A stretch of 64,000 nucleotides of DNA from Anaerotignum propionicum (GCF_024461735.1 NZ_JANGAD010000002.1:186001-250000); one strand, 5' to 3'; numbered from the stretch's first letter, positions 51,605 to 61,432 are shown. Translations and numbers: made by a program. The notes: generated by a model from the letters alone, not told the origin.

Positions 51605-52966
51605 GTGGATTTGTCCCTGCAATTAGCACAAAAGCAAATTTTATCTCAAAGAATGCAGCAGTCTGTTGAGATTTTACAGATGAATACAATTATGCTTACA
51701 GAGTATATTCACGAGCTAACACAGGAGAATCCCCTCTTGGAGTGGCAAGAGGTTTCTGATGAGCAGGCTGTGAAAGAAGATAAACTGCTACGCAAGCTGG
51801 AATGGCTGGAGGAAGCAGACGAACAAAATCGCAGTATGTATCGTGTGGAGCAAGAGGATGAGCGGGATCAAAGAGATTCCATTGGCAGGAGAGAGCGGGA
51901 AAGCCTGCGGGAATATCTTTTGTTCCAAATCAATATATTAAATGTGGATGAAGGGGTTAAATGTGTATTGCGCTTTTTGGCTGAAAGCACGGAAGAGAGT
52001 GGCTATTTAGAAAAGGGCGCATTGGAAGCTGCGGAGAAAAAATACCATTTAAAAGGAAGTTGCAGCGAAGACATTATTGGACTTCTTCAATCTCTAGATC
52101 CTCCCGGAGTTGGAGCCAGAAACTTGCAGGAATGCCTTTTGATACAGCTCAAGCAAAAGAATGCATCTCCTCTTTCCATTATTATGGTTGAAAAATATTT
52201 GATGGATTTGGCAAAAAATAGGATAAGCTATGTGGCTAAACAGATGCGGGTGACCCTTGAGGCTGCAAGAGATGCTTTTGAGGTAATAAAAGGCTGTGAG
52301 CCTAAGCCTGGCCGTGGGTTTTTAAGTGAAAAACCCGTTGAGTATATTTTGCCAGATGTTTTTGTACAAAAGCAAGAAGGAGAGCTGTTGGTTACGGTAA
52401 ATAGTTCCTCATCTCCTAGATTGTTTATTAGTCAATCTTATTTGAAAATGCTTCGAGAGGGTGCATCTGACGAGGCAAAGGAATTTATTTCTAATAAATT
52501 AAGACAGGCAGAGTGGGCAATTCAGTGTATTTCTAAAAGAGAGAGCACTTTGCTTGAAACAGCAAAATGCATTGTGAATCATCAAGAAGATTTTTTTATT
52601 CGCCCTGACGGGCAGATTAAACCATTACGATTAGCAGATATTGCCGAATGCATGCAGGTTCATGAGTCCACGGTGAGTCGAGCGGTAAGGGATAAATATC
52701 TGCAATGCGACAGAGGGATTTTTCCATTAAGCTCCTTTTTTTCCAAGGCGTTATCCTCGGAAGAGACGGGTACCATTTCCGCCGATAGCATTCAACAGAA
52801 AATACGGTTGATGATTGAAGGGGAAAACAAAATGAAACCATTTAGCGATAGAGAGTTAACGGAGGCACTGCAAAAAGAAGGAATTCAGATTTCCCGCAGA
52901 ACCGTGGCGAAATATCGTGAAGGAATGGGTATCGCAGGAGCATCAGGCAGAAAACGTTACGAGTAA
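51605..52966 (+). CDS. rpoN: RNA polymerase sigma-54 factor
   Basis: The 453-residue sigma-54 has region I (LAQKQILSQRMQQSVEILQM split over 7-26), an acidic linker and the core-binding domain (PPGVGARNLQECL). A helix-turn-helix (HESTVSRAVRDKYL) follows, with the RpoN box RRTVAKYREG near the C-terminus. It needs AAA+ enhancer-binding activators, none of which is in the window. The start is GTG behind AGAGGGTG. The next gene follows after 20 bases. Confidence 0.95.
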   Translation: MDLSLQLAQKQILSQRMQQSVEILQMNTIMLTEYIHELTQENPLLEWQEVSDEQAVKEDKLLRKLEWLEEADEQNRSMYRVEQEDERDQRDSIGRRERESLREYLLFQINILNVDEGVKCVLRFLAESTEESGYLEKGALEAAEKKYHLKGSCSEDIIGLLQSLDPPGVGARNLQECLLIQLKQKNASPLSIIMVEKYLMDLAKNRISYVAKQMRVTLEAARDAFEVIKGCEPKPGRGFLSEKPVEYILPDVFVQKQEGELLVTVNSSSSPRLFISQSYLKMLREGASDEAKEFISNKLRQAEWAIQCISKRESTLLETAKCIVNHQEDFFIRPDGQIKPLRLADIAECMQVHESTVSRAVRDKYLQCDRGIFPLSSFFSKALSSEETGTISADSIQQKIRLMIEGENKMKPFSDRELTEALQKEGIQISRRTVAKYREGMGIAGASGRKRYE

Positions 52967-52986
52967 GATGTTAAGGGAGAGATTTT

Positions 52987-54423
52987 ATGTCGGATACAAT
53001 TTTTCACATAAAATTAGATAAAGAAGGGCAGTCCCCCTTATATCAGCAATTGGCTGATGGACTTGGAAGGCTGATTTCTCAAGGCAGCCTTGCACCGGAC
53101 AGCAAATTGCCACCAATACGAAAAATGGCAGAGGCGTATGGGGTAAATAATGTAACGGTGGTTACTGCATATAAGCATTTAGAAAGCAAACAGATGGTTT
53201 ATTCCAGAAAGGGCAGTGGGACCTTTGTTTCCCCTTTGCCGGTTGAGGCAATCCCTTCACCGGTTGCAAAGGGAAACCTTCACAGCTTTGAAGTAGGAAT
53301 ATCTTTTGATAAGGCAATAAATTTTGCAAATACATCATTGCCCCACGAGTTGTTTCCCGTGGATGCCTTTAAGAAAGCCTTTGATGAGGTTCTGGAGCGG
53401 GAAAAGGGCGGTGCTTTTCGTTATACCGACAGTATGGGGTATCAGCCCTTGCGAGAACAGCTTTGCAGCTACATAGAGGCCTATGGCATTAAGACATCTC
53501 CTGACAGCGTACAAATCATCTCAGGGGCTCAGCAGGGCATAGACGTAATTTCTAAGGCAATGGTTCATTTCGGAGATGTGGTTTTTGTGGAGAGCCCCAC
53601 ATTTTATGGTGCGGCAGGGGCGTTTCTATCCAGAGGAGCAAAGCTGATTGAGATTCCTATGGAGAACGATGGAATGAAAATGTCGGTTTTAGAAGATTAT
53701 TTGAAGCTGTATCGACCAAGGTTTATTTATATGATGGCATATTTTCAAACACCTACAGGAATTTCCTATTCTTTGGAAAAAAAGCGCCGCCTCCTGGAGT
53801 TGGCAGAGAAATATGATACTTATATCATTGAAGAAGATGATTTCTACGACTTTTATTACAGCAAAGAAGCGCCGGTGCCTTTAAAAGCATTGGATTATAA
53901 AAATAGAGTGGTTTATATTAAAAGTTTCTCGAAAATATTAATGCCCGGCCTTCGCATGGGTCTTATGGTGTTGCCCAAAAAGATTCATCAAGGGGTTATG
54001 GAAGCAAAATATACCACAGACATTTCAACCTCAGGCTTTATTCAAAAAGCCATGGAGCAATATTTTAAGGAAAATGGCTGGGAGGAGCATGCGAAAACCA
54101 TGCGTGGTTTCGGTGGGGAAAAATACCGTCATACCCTCTCTTTTGCCAAAAAATATTTGGCGGGAAGAGCCAGCTTTTCGCTGCCAAACGGAGGGGTTAG
54201 CCTTTGGATTCAATTGCCTGAAGGTATAAGTGCTGAGGCCTTTTGCAGCCGTATGCTGGAGAAGAATGTAATTCTTACCCCAGGGAGTCAGTTTGAAATC
54301 AGCGGCAGAGACAGTGGCCATGTGCGATTGAGCTTTTGCGGCCTTGAGGATGGCAAAATTGAGGTAGGGCTAAAACGCATGAGTGAAACCATTGATAACA
54401 TGGTGGTGAACAAACTGTTTTAG
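52987..54423 (+). CDS. MocR-type GntR regulator with aminotransferase domain
   Basis: This chimeric protein has 478 residues. Residues 8-75 form a GntR winged helix (SPLYQQLADGLGRLI and SRKGSGTFV), and a fold-type I aminotransferase-like domain follows. The PLP lysine lies in SFSK near residue 315. MocR proteins use PLP or an aldimine as effector to control genes of amino acid or vitamin B6 metabolism, and often a neighbouring gene. Here no B6 gene is adjacent. It is 20 bases after rpoN and may be co-transcribed. Confidence 0.9.
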   Translation: MSDTIFHIKLDKEGQSPLYQQLADGLGRLISQGSLAPDSKLPPIRKMAEAYGVNNVTVVTAYKHLESKQMVYSRKGSGTFVSPLPVEAIPSPVAKGNLHSFEVGISFDKAINFANTSLPHELFPVDAFKKAFDEVLEREKGGAFRYTDSMGYQPLREQLCSYIEAYGIKTSPDSVQIISGAQQGIDVISKAMVHFGDVVFVESPTFYGAAGAFLSRGAKLIEIPMENDGMKMSVLEDYLKLYRPRFIYMMAYFQTPTGISYSLEKKRRLLELAEKYDTYIIEEDDFYDFYYSKEAPVPLKALDYKNRVVYIKSFSKILMPGLRMGLMVLPKKIHQGVMEAKYTTDISTSGFIQKAMEQYFKENGWEEHAKTMRGFGGEKYRHTLSFAKKYLAGRASFSLPNGGVSLWIQLPEGISAEAFCSRMLEKNVILTPGSQFEISGRDSGHVRLSFCGLEDGKIEVGLKRMSETIDNMVVNKLF

Positions 54424-54576
54424 GAAATTGGGATATTTTTGGTTGAGGTTTGTTTTGGGAACACCATGAATATGTCATGTATTGTCGAAAGGAAACCCAT
54501 GCAATAACCATGCCTGTATGGTACACTGTTTGGCGGAGCAAGCTCCAAAGAATTAGGTGTGGGAGGTTGAGACCAA

Positions 54577-54786
54577 ATGAATAAAAGCAATATCGTTACA
54601 GCTGATTTTATCGTTATTTTTATTTCTTTGTATTGTTTTTTTAGGCCTACAATATTAATGGAATTTGAATATGATTATTCTTCAGAAGGAGTTGTAATTG
54701 CAAGAACTTTCTGTTTGCTTTTTGCTTTATACAGATTTGTAAAGCTGATTTATTTTTTAGAGAATAAAAAAGAGGATAGAAAATAA
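54577..54786 (+). CDS. Small two-helix membrane protein, unknown
   Basis: The 69-residue protein has hydrophobic segments at about 8-25 and 42-60 and a charged KKEDRK tail. GGGAGG lies ten bases before the ATG. No family is recognised. The 290 bases after it up to the T-box promoter show no gene. Confidence 0.5.
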   Translation: MNKSNIVTADFIVIFISLYCFFRPTILMEFEYDYSSEGVVIARTFCLLFALYRFVKLIYFLENKKEDRK

Positions 54787-55062
54787 ACTTCTTTTGGCAT
54801 GGGTGGTGATGGTTCATTTCTCAATGCAAAATAGAGGGTTTCAAGATTCTTATGTTTGATTAAGTTGAGATTTGTTTATCATTTTGAGAGTTCCGTTGTT
54901 TAAATAAAATACATACATATATTCTGAATGTTCTGGAAATATTAGCAAGAACAGTATGTTTTGATATGTCCATATATCTGCAACTATTTTGTACGCTATG
55001 AGCAGTTGAAAGAGCAAGGGTTTAGTTGCAGTTTTACCATCCTAAGGTAATACGCCTTTCTC

Positions 55063-55091
55063 TTGACAAACGAAAAGGGACTTACTATAAT
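55063..55091 (+). promoter_or_regulatory. Consensus promoter of the alaS T-box leader
   Basis: TTGACA (55063-55068) and TATAAT (55086-55091) have exact 17-base spacing. Confidence 0.88.
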
Positions 55092-55099
55092 CTTCTTAA

Positions 55100-55366
55100 C
55101 TGAATGAATTGAAAAAAGCCATAAAAAGAAGGAGTATTTAACATCAGGCCTTTACAGAGAGAAAACCAATTGGTGGAAGGTTTTTGGGAGCCCGTTAGAG
55201 AAGCAGTCTTTTTGGATATTCACAGCTCTGCGGCGGAATTTAGAGTATGCTGCGGCGCAGGCCGGCGTTAACGGCATGAAAGCGACGGCGTTATGCCGTA
55301 AGCAGGGTGGTACCACGGTTTAATCGTCCCTGATCCTTAGTGATCGGGGGCTTATTTTTTTCCAAA
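55100..55366 (+). ncRNA. T-box riboswitch controlling alaS
   Basis: The leader has a GAGTA and AGAGAG...GGTGGAAGG stem I region (about 55130-55180) and the invariant T-box AGGGTGGTACCACG at about 55304-55317. Its UGGU can pair with the ACCA end of uncharged tRNA-Ala. A terminator made of CCCTGATC and GATCGGGG with TTATTTTTT follows at 55327-55363. The gene downstream is alaS. The specifier codon could not be placed with certainty, but a GCC in GGGAGCCCG is a candidate. Confidence 0.92.
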
Positions 55367-55400
55367 GAACAATGAGATGAAATGATTAGGAGGAAATACA

Positions 55401-58043
55401 ATGAAATACATGGGTGTAAATGAAGTAAGAGAAGCTTTCCTTTCCTTTTTTGAGAGCAAAGAGCATTTGCGTTTGCAAAGCTTTCCTTTGGTACCCCACA
55501 ATGACAAGAGCTTACTGCTGATTAATTCAGGTATGGCGCCAATGAAGGCATATTTTACTGGTCAGGAAATTCCTCCCAGCAAAAGGGTAACCACTTGTCA
55601 GAAGTGTATCCGTACAGGTGATATTGAAAACGTTGGCAAAACAGCACGCCACGGCACCTTTTTTGAAATGCTGGGTGATTTTTCTTTTGGTGATTACTTT
55701 AAAAATGAAATCATTCCTTGGTCTTGGGAGTTTGTAACAGAGGTTTTAGGCATCCCTGAGGATAAGCTGTATGTTACCATTTATGAAGAGGATGATGAAT
55801 CTGGTGATATTTGGCATAATGCCGTTGGTGTGCCTTGTGACAGAATTAAAAAACTGGGCAAAGCCGATAACTTCTGGGAGCACGGCACAGGCCCTTGTGG
55901 CCCTTGTACAGAGATTTATTATGACAGAGGGGAAAAGTACGGCTGTGACAGTCCAGACTGCGGTGTAGGCTGTGATTGCGACCGTTATATGGAGTTTTGG
56001 AACTTAGTACTCACCCAGTTTAACGCTGAAGTGGATGGAACCTATACGGAGCTTGCTCAGAAAAACGTGGATACAGGCATGGGCTTGGAACGTATGGCGA
56101 CTATTTTGCAGGGCGTGGATTCTATTTTTGATGTGGACACTGTAAAATCTATCCGTGATGCAATTTGCCAAAAAGCCAATGTGGAATATGGTAAAAATGC
56201 TAAAACTGATGTATCTGTTCGTGTCATTACAGACCATATCCGTTCCGTTACGATGATGACTGCTGATGGTGTTTTACCCTCCAATGAAGGTAGGGGCTAT
56301 GTCCTTCGTCGTCTGCTTCGCCGTGGGGCACGCCATGGAAAACTTCTGGGTATTGAAGGAGAATTCTTGGCAGAGCTCTCAAAATCTGTCATCGCATGCA
56401 GTGGTGAGGCCTATCCTGAGTTGGTGGACAAGCAGGAATATATTTATAAAATTCTTTCTATCGAAGAAAACAGCTTTTATAAAACTATTGACAACGGCAT
56501 GGCAATCCTAAAGTCAGACATGGATGAGATGAAAGACGCAGGTCTGACAACAATGAGTGGTGACAAAGCCTTCCGTTTGTATGATACCTATGGTTTCCCC
56601 ATTGATTTGACAAAGGAAATATTAGAAGAAGCAGGCATGAATGTGGATGAAGATGCTTTTGCCGCTGAAATGAAACAGCAAAAAGAGAGAGCGAGAGCGG
56701 CAAGAGGAAAATCCACTTATATGGGAGCGGCTGAAACCGTTTATCATGAACTCCCTGTTGAATTGGAAACAAGTTTTGCAGGCTATGATGTGAAGGAAGT
56801 TTCGGATGCAAAAATTGTGGCGTTGGTTGCAAATAATGAGGTAGCCGGTGTGGCTCAAAAAGGCGATAGTGTTTCTGTATTCCTCAGCAGTACACCTTGT
56901 TATGCAGAAAGCGGCGGACAGGTGGGCGACCATGGAACAATCAAAACCTCTAAGGGCATTGTATCGGTAACAGATTGTATAAAGGTAATCGGCGGCAAAA
57001 TTGCCCATATGGGTCAGGTGATTGAGGGTTCCATTTCTGTTGATGAGAAGGCAGTTGTAACGGTGGATTGGGAAAGACGTATGGCAACGGCAAGAAACCA
57101 TAGTACAACCCATTTGCTACAAAAAGCACTGAGAACCGTTTTAGGAACCCACGTGGAACAGGCTGGTTCCTATGTAAGCCCTGAGCGTTTGCGTTTTGAC
57201 TTTACCCATTTTACAGCCTTGAGCGATGAGGAAGTAAAGGCGGTAGAAAAGATGGTAAATGACTCTATTTTTGCAAGCTATGTAATTGAAACGGCAGAAA
57301 TGAGTATTGAAGAAGCCAGAAACAAAGGGGCAATGGCTTTGTTTGGCGAAAAATATGGCGATGTTGTACGTGTGGTTGATATGGGAGGCTATAGCGTAGA
57401 ACTTTGCGGCGGAGCCCATTTGACAAATACTGCTCAGGCTGGTTCTTTTAAAATCCTTTCTGAAAATGGTGTTGCTGCTGGTGTGCGCCGTATTGAAGCG
57501 GTGACAGGCAGTGAAGCTTTGAAGCATTATCAGGCGCAGGAAGAGGAATTGAAGGAAATTTCTCGTTTGGTAAAAGCAACCCCTGATAAGCTGGTTGCCC
57601 GCGTGGAACAATTGATGGCTGAACAGAAAGAAATGGCAAAGGAATTAGAGAAGCTGAAAGCCAAAATGGCTGGTGGTGCTGTTGAAGATATTTTAAATGC
57701 AAAAGTGGATATCAAGGGCGTTGTAGTTGTAGCGGCAGAAGTAAAGGACTTGGATGCCAACGGTATGCGTACCTTAGGTGACCAGTTGAAGAATAAACTT
57801 GGTAGTGGCATTGTTGTTTTGGCAGGTGGTGCAGAGGGCAAAGTAAACCTGATGGTGATGGTAACGGATGATGCTGTTGCAAAGGGTGCTCATGCAGGTA
57901 ATATTGTTAAGGCGGCAGCGGCAGCTTGCGGCGGCGGCGGTGGCGGTCGACCTAATATGGCCCAGGCAGGAGGCAAAGACGCTTCCAAAATTGGCGAGGC
58001 ATTGGAAGTTGCAAAAGAAACCATTGCACAGCAAATAAAGTGA
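55401..58043 (+). CDS. alaS: Alanyl-tRNA synthetase
   Basis: The 880-residue class II synthetase of normal length has the aminoacylation core (residues 1-400, with TARHGTFFEMLGDFSFGDYF and GRGYVLRRLLRRG). It also has the editing domain with zinc-binding HSTTH near residue 567 and CGGAH near residue 671. The C-Ala/DHHA1 domain ends in a Gly-rich segment (GGGGGGRPNMAQAGG). RBS AGGAGG precedes ATG. It is controlled by the upstream T-box and ended by a hairpin at 58137. Confidence 0.96.
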   Translation: MKYMGVNEVREAFLSFFESKEHLRLQSFPLVPHNDKSLLLINSGMAPMKAYFTGQEIPPSKRVTTCQKCIRTGDIENVGKTARHGTFFEMLGDFSFGDYFKNEIIPWSWEFVTEVLGIPEDKLYVTIYEEDDESGDIWHNAVGVPCDRIKKLGKADNFWEHGTGPCGPCTEIYYDRGEKYGCDSPDCGVGCDCDRYMEFWNLVLTQFNAEVDGTYTELAQKNVDTGMGLERMATILQGVDSIFDVDTVKSIRDAICQKANVEYGKNAKTDVSVRVITDHIRSVTMMTADGVLPSNEGRGYVLRRLLRRGARHGKLLGIEGEFLAELSKSVIACSGEAYPELVDKQEYIYKILSIEENSFYKTIDNGMAILKSDMDEMKDAGLTTMSGDKAFRLYDTYGFPIDLTKEILEEAGMNVDEDAFAAEMKQQKERARAARGKSTYMGAAETVYHELPVELETSFAGYDVKEVSDAKIVALVANNEVAGVAQKGDSVSVFLSSTPCYAESGGQVGDHGTIKTSKGIVSVTDCIKVIGGKIAHMGQVIEGSISVDEKAVVTVDWERRMATARNHSTTHLLQKALRTVLGTHVEQAGSYVSPERLRFDFTHFTALSDEEVKAVEKMVNDSIFASYVIETAEMSIEEARNKGAMALFGEKYGDVVRVVDMGGYSVELCGGAHLTNTAQAGSFKILSENGVAAGVRRIEAVTGSEALKHYQAQEEELKEISRLVKATPDKLVARVEQLMAEQKEMAKELEKLKAKMAGGAVEDILNAKVDIKGVVVVAAEVKDLDANGMRTLGDQLKNKLGSGIVVLAGGAEGKVNLMVMVTDDAVAKGAHAGNIVKAAAAACGGGGGGRPNMAQAGGKDASKIGEALEVAKETIAQQIK

Positions 58044-58136
58044 TTTTTAGGAGCTGGCGAAGCCCATGACCTTTGAAACACAGTTTTTAAGGATTTAACC
58101 TGCTAGTAAGGATGGCTACAGAGAAACAACACTGGA

Positions 58137-58168
58137 TAGGTGCCAAATGCATGGCACCTATTTTTTCT
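58137..58168 (+). terminator. Terminator of alaS
   Basis: TAGGTGCCA pairs with TGGCACCTA and is followed by TTTTTTCTTTT. Confidence 0.88.
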
Positions 58169-58344
58169 TTTATCCTACCCAAAAAAAAGATGTAAATTTG
58201 GATTAAACTTCTGAGATATGCTTCTTTGGGGTATACTGTAAAGGAAACATTGCTATCTGTCTGTGTATTGGAGACATTTATTTGTTTTATGAATGATTAT
58301 GCGTGATTGTTACCGGATTTTAATTGGAATTGAAAAAGAACCTC

Positions 58345-58432
58345 TTGACTTGGGGAGGGAAATACGTTAAAATAAGACGTAAGTAAAGCGAAACTTTTCT
58401 TACAAAAGTATAGAGAAGTTTCGCTCTTTTTC
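58345..58432 (+). promoter_or_regulatory. Promoter followed at once by a terminator-like hairpin
   Basis: TTGACT (58345-58350) and TAAAAT (58368-58373) have 17-base spacing. The predicted start near 58380 is followed directly by AGCGAAACTT pairing with AAGTTTCGCT (58387-58425) and CTTTTTCTG. This gives either a very short RNA of about 50 nt or an attenuator in the leader of the FAD dehydrogenase gene at 58513. The stretch 58169-58344 shows nothing else. Confidence 0.55.
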
Positions 58433-58512
58433 TGCGCGCAAAGAATATTTATGCAAAAAATAGTTATATTTTGAATAAGGCATTTTTGAATGCCACATTA
58501 GGAGGTGCTTCT

Positions 58513-59895
58513 ATGAGTTTAAAAAAGCATTATGATGTAGCAATTATTGGCGGTGGTATCGGCGGGATTATGACAGCATATCGTTTGGTTGAGAGCAATC
58601 CCCAAATGAAGGTCTTAATTATGGAAAAAGGTCATGCCATTCGGCAGCGCCATTGCCCTATTGTGACAGGAAAGGTAGAGAAGTGTATCAAATGTTCCTC
58701 TTGTGCCATTATGGAGGGCATGGCAGGCGCAGGCGCATTTTCCGATGGTAAGTATGTTATTTCAACGGAATACGGAGGCTGGCTGACTGAGTTTTTAGAG
58801 CCCCAAACGGTGATTCATTACATCGAGCAGGCAGATGAGGTTTTGGTGAAATTCGGTGCGACCACAGACCGTTTTATGCCCGATGATGATTTAAAATGCC
58901 TTTGCCTACAGCATGATTTGCATATGGGGCAGGCACAGCTAAAGCATCTGGGAACAGACAGCAACTTTGATACTATGCGTAAGTTGATTGAATATTTGGA
59001 AGATAAAGTAGATATTGCTGTCGATACAGAAGTTACCGATGTGAATAAAGATACCAAGGAGATTCATTTGGTACACAAAGGGGAGAAAGATGTGATAACG
59101 GCGGACAAAATTATATTTGCCGTAGGCCGTGTCGGCAGCCGCTTTTTCTCTGATTGGTGCGAAAAGAATAACATTCCTTTGAAAAATAATCAGGTAGATA
59201 TTGGTGTAAGGGTTGAGTTACCCGCAATGGTTTGGGATCATTTCAGCAAAAAAATCTATGAGCCCAAAATTTGGTATCGTTCCAAACAATATGGTGATAC
59301 CACCAGAATGTTTTGCTTTAACGAAAGAGGCCATGTAGTAACGGAGAATACAGGTGGCGTGCTGACAGTAAACGGGCATTCCTACCGTGATCAGGCCAGA
59401 AAGACGGAGAATTCTAACTTTGCCTTGCTTTCTACCATCCGTTTTACAGAGCCATTTAAAAAGCCCATTGAATATGCAAGATATGTGGCAAGCTTGGCAA
59501 ACCTCATTTGTGGCGGTGGCGTCATGGTACAACGCTTAGGAGATTTGGAGATTGGCAGACGTTCTGATGAAAGTCGTATCAGAAAATCCACCACAAGACC
59601 AACACTTCATGCAGTGGCTGGGGATTTAAGCCTTTGTATGCCGAAACGTCAGTTGGATAATATCATAGAGACTCTTCATGCGCTGGACAAAATCGCACCG
59701 GGTACGGCGAATTATGACACCTTGCTTTATGGGATAGAGTGTAAGTATTATTCAGCAAGACCAAAATGTACAGAGTTCCAGTTGGATGACTGTCCTGGAC
59801 TTTATGCTATCGGTGATGGCGCTGGTTTTACCAGGTCTCTTTCCCAGGCGGCGGCAAACGGAATGTATGTGGCGGATAAAATTCTGCAAAAATAA
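58513..59895 (+). CDS. NAD(P)/FAD-dependent dehydrogenase (COG2509-like) with Cys cluster
   Basis: The 460-residue flavoprotein has an N-terminal dinucleotide-binding motif GGGIGG (13-18) and a C-terminal FAD segment GLYAIGDGAGFTRSLSQAAANG. Cysteines at 48, 58, 61 and 64 (CIKCSSC core) could bind an Fe-S cluster or metal. The overall pattern matches uncharacterised FAD-dependent dehydrogenases (COG2509). The substrate is unknown. ATG 58513 has AGGAGGTG six bases upstream, and a longer frame from 58471 lacks a ribosome site. It is monocistronic, with a terminator at 59916. Confidence 0.82.
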   Translation: MSLKKHYDVAIIGGGIGGIMTAYRLVESNPQMKVLIMEKGHAIRQRHCPIVTGKVEKCIKCSSCAIMEGMAGAGAFSDGKYVISTEYGGWLTEFLEPQTVIHYIEQADEVLVKFGATTDRFMPDDDLKCLCLQHDLHMGQAQLKHLGTDSNFDTMRKLIEYLEDKVDIAVDTEVTDVNKDTKEIHLVHKGEKDVITADKIIFAVGRVGSRFFSDWCEKNNIPLKNNQVDIGVRVELPAMVWDHFSKKIYEPKIWYRSKQYGDTTRMFCFNERGHVVTENTGGVLTVNGHSYRDQARKTENSNFALLSTIRFTEPFKKPIEYARYVASLANLICGGGVMVQRLGDLEIGRRSDESRIRKSTTRPTLHAVAGDLSLCMPKRQLDNIIETLHALDKIAPGTANYDTLLYGIECKYYSARPKCTEFQLDDCPGLYAIGDGAGFTRSLSQAAANGMYVADKILQK

Positions 59896-59912
59896 AAAAT
59901 TGAGATAAATAA

Positions 59913-59960
59913 GAAAGAGAGGGAAGGACACGTGTTGTGACCTTCCCTCTCTCTTTTTTG
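59913..59960. terminator. Bidirectional terminator between FAD dehydrogenase and brnQ
   Basis: AGAGAGGGAAGG pairs with CCTTCCCTCTCT (12 bp), with T residues on the plus side. The reverse strand also ends T-rich. The flanking genes converge here. Confidence 0.85.
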
Positions 59961-60013
59961 TGATTATGAGAATCATTGAGTTCGATTCATTTTAAAGAAT
60001 AAGACGCACGGTC

Positions 60014-61318
60014 TTATGCAAAATCAGATGTTTGTTTTGCCTTTTCAGACATAGGAATGAATTTTCCGATCAGACCACCAATGATAGCAGGAATAACCCA
60101 TCCACACTGGAAGTCAGCCAAAGGAAGACTCTTAACAAAAGTCAAAGGTAAGCCAAAGCCGCATAATACATCAGCAGCGCTAATCAATAATGCAAAAACT
60201 GCAGCGCCGATATAGATGTTATTGTTTTTGATGTTCTTGCCAAAGAAAGTCAAGATAATCATAACAAGAACAACGGGGTACAGCAATGTCAAAATTGGAG
60301 CCGCAATGCTGATAATGGTAGAGATACCAAAATTGGATACAAAATAGCTGAAGCCAACGGTAATAATAACTACCATTTTGTAAGAAGCTTTGCCATGTGT
60401 TAATTCCTCAAAGAAGGAAGCACAAGAAGATACTAAGCCAATTGCTGTGGTTAGACAAGCGAAGAACACAATAATACCAAGCATTAATACGCCATAGCTG
60501 CCAACCAGTTTCTGGGTAATGGCAACAACCAAACCTGTCTGGTTTAAACCTTCAAAACCGCCACCAGAGGTTGTAGCACCCAAGTAAGCCAAACCGCCGT
60601 AAATAATCATTAATGCGCCTGCAGCAAAAACACTGGACTGAATTACAACCTTCATGGTTGATTTTGTTTCAGTATAGCCCTTATCTCTTGCAGCAGAAAT
60701 GATAATGATAATAAATACTACAGATGCCAAAACGTCCATTGTCTGATATCCTGAAAGAATACCCTCTTTAACGGTATTAAAGCCGGTTGTAGTTACAATT
60801 GGTCCAATTGGGTTAACAATACCCATTACAATCAACGCCAACAGAGAAAGAACTAAAATTGGAGTTAAATATTTACCGATAACGTCAATTACACTGGAGG
60901 GACGAATGGTAAAAGCAAGTGTTAATCCAAAAAAGATTGCGCCGAATGCCCAAGAGCTAAAATTGGGGAAAATCGGAAGAACTCCCATTTCGAAAGTTGT
61001 TGCGGCAGTACGAGGAATAGCAAGGAAGGGCCCGATACATAATACAATCAATGAATTAATAATGACTGAGGGGACTCTACCCAATTTTCCTGTAATACCG
61101 TTCATTGAAACATCGCCTGTTTTAATCATAGCTAAAATTGCCACCAATGCCAAGCCAACATCGGCAATAAAGAAACAAATAAATCCTAAAAACCATTCAC
61201 TACCTGCATTAATACCTAAGTAAGGCGGGAAAATCAGGTTGCCTGCGCCGAAGAACATTGCGAATAATGCCAAACCAATTACCGCAACGTCGGCCATATT
61301 GTTTTTCTTTCCGTTCAT
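60014..61318 (-). CDS. brnQ: Branched-chain amino acid transporter, carrier protein BrnQ family
   Basis: This LIVCS-family symporter has 434 residues and about 12 membrane helices. It has the opening signature LALFAMFFGAGNLIFPPYLG (about residues 16-35). It imports leucine, isoleucine or valine with Na+ or H+. In a Stickland-type or amino-acid-fermenting anaerobe this supplies substrates. It is divergent from an XRE regulator 700 bases away. RBS AAGGAGG precedes the ATG. Confidence 0.93.
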   Translation of the reverse strand: MNGKKNNMADVAVIGLALFAMFFGAGNLIFPPYLGINAGSEWFLGFICFFIADVGLALVAILAMIKTGDVSMNGITGKLGRVPSVIINSLIVLCIGPFLAIPRTAATTFEMGVLPIFPNFSSWAFGAIFFGLTLAFTIRPSSVIDVIGKYLTPILVLSLLALIVMGIVNPIGPIVTTTGFNTVKEGILSGYQTMDVLASVVFIIIIISAARDKGYTETKSTMKVVIQSSVFAAGALMIIYGGLAYLGATTSGGGFEGLNQTGLVVAITQKLVGSYGVLMLGIIVFFACLTTAIGLVSSCASFFEELTHGKASYKMVVIITVGFSYFVSNFGISTIISIAAPILTLLYPVVLVMIILTFFGKNIKNNNIYIGAAVFALLISAADVLCGFGLPLTFVKSLPLADFQCGWVIPAIIGGLIGKFIPMSEKAKQTSDFA

Positions 61319-61403
61319 AGATAATACCTCCTTGTATTACTTACTCTCAACTTTTCTCTCTCATGTGCAATGGGGTTGTTTATGGTATTGCGACATGATC
61401 CTT

Positions 61404-61432
61404 ATTATCTAATAAAATCTCAAAAATATCAA
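61404..61432 (-). promoter_or_regulatory. Promoter of brnQ
   Basis: On the minus strand TTGATA (61432-61427) and GATAAT (61409-61404) have 17-base spacing, with a leader of about 80 nt. Confidence 0.6.

Noticed and set aside
57774..58081. Minus-strand frames opposite the 3' end of alaS
   Set aside because: Their products are Pro/Ala/Cys low-complexity sequences created by the Gly-rich codons of alaS.
59985..59999. GTTCGATTC, which resembles a tRNA T-loop
   Set aside because: No acceptor, D or anticodon arms surround it. It falls in the short gap before the brnQ stop.
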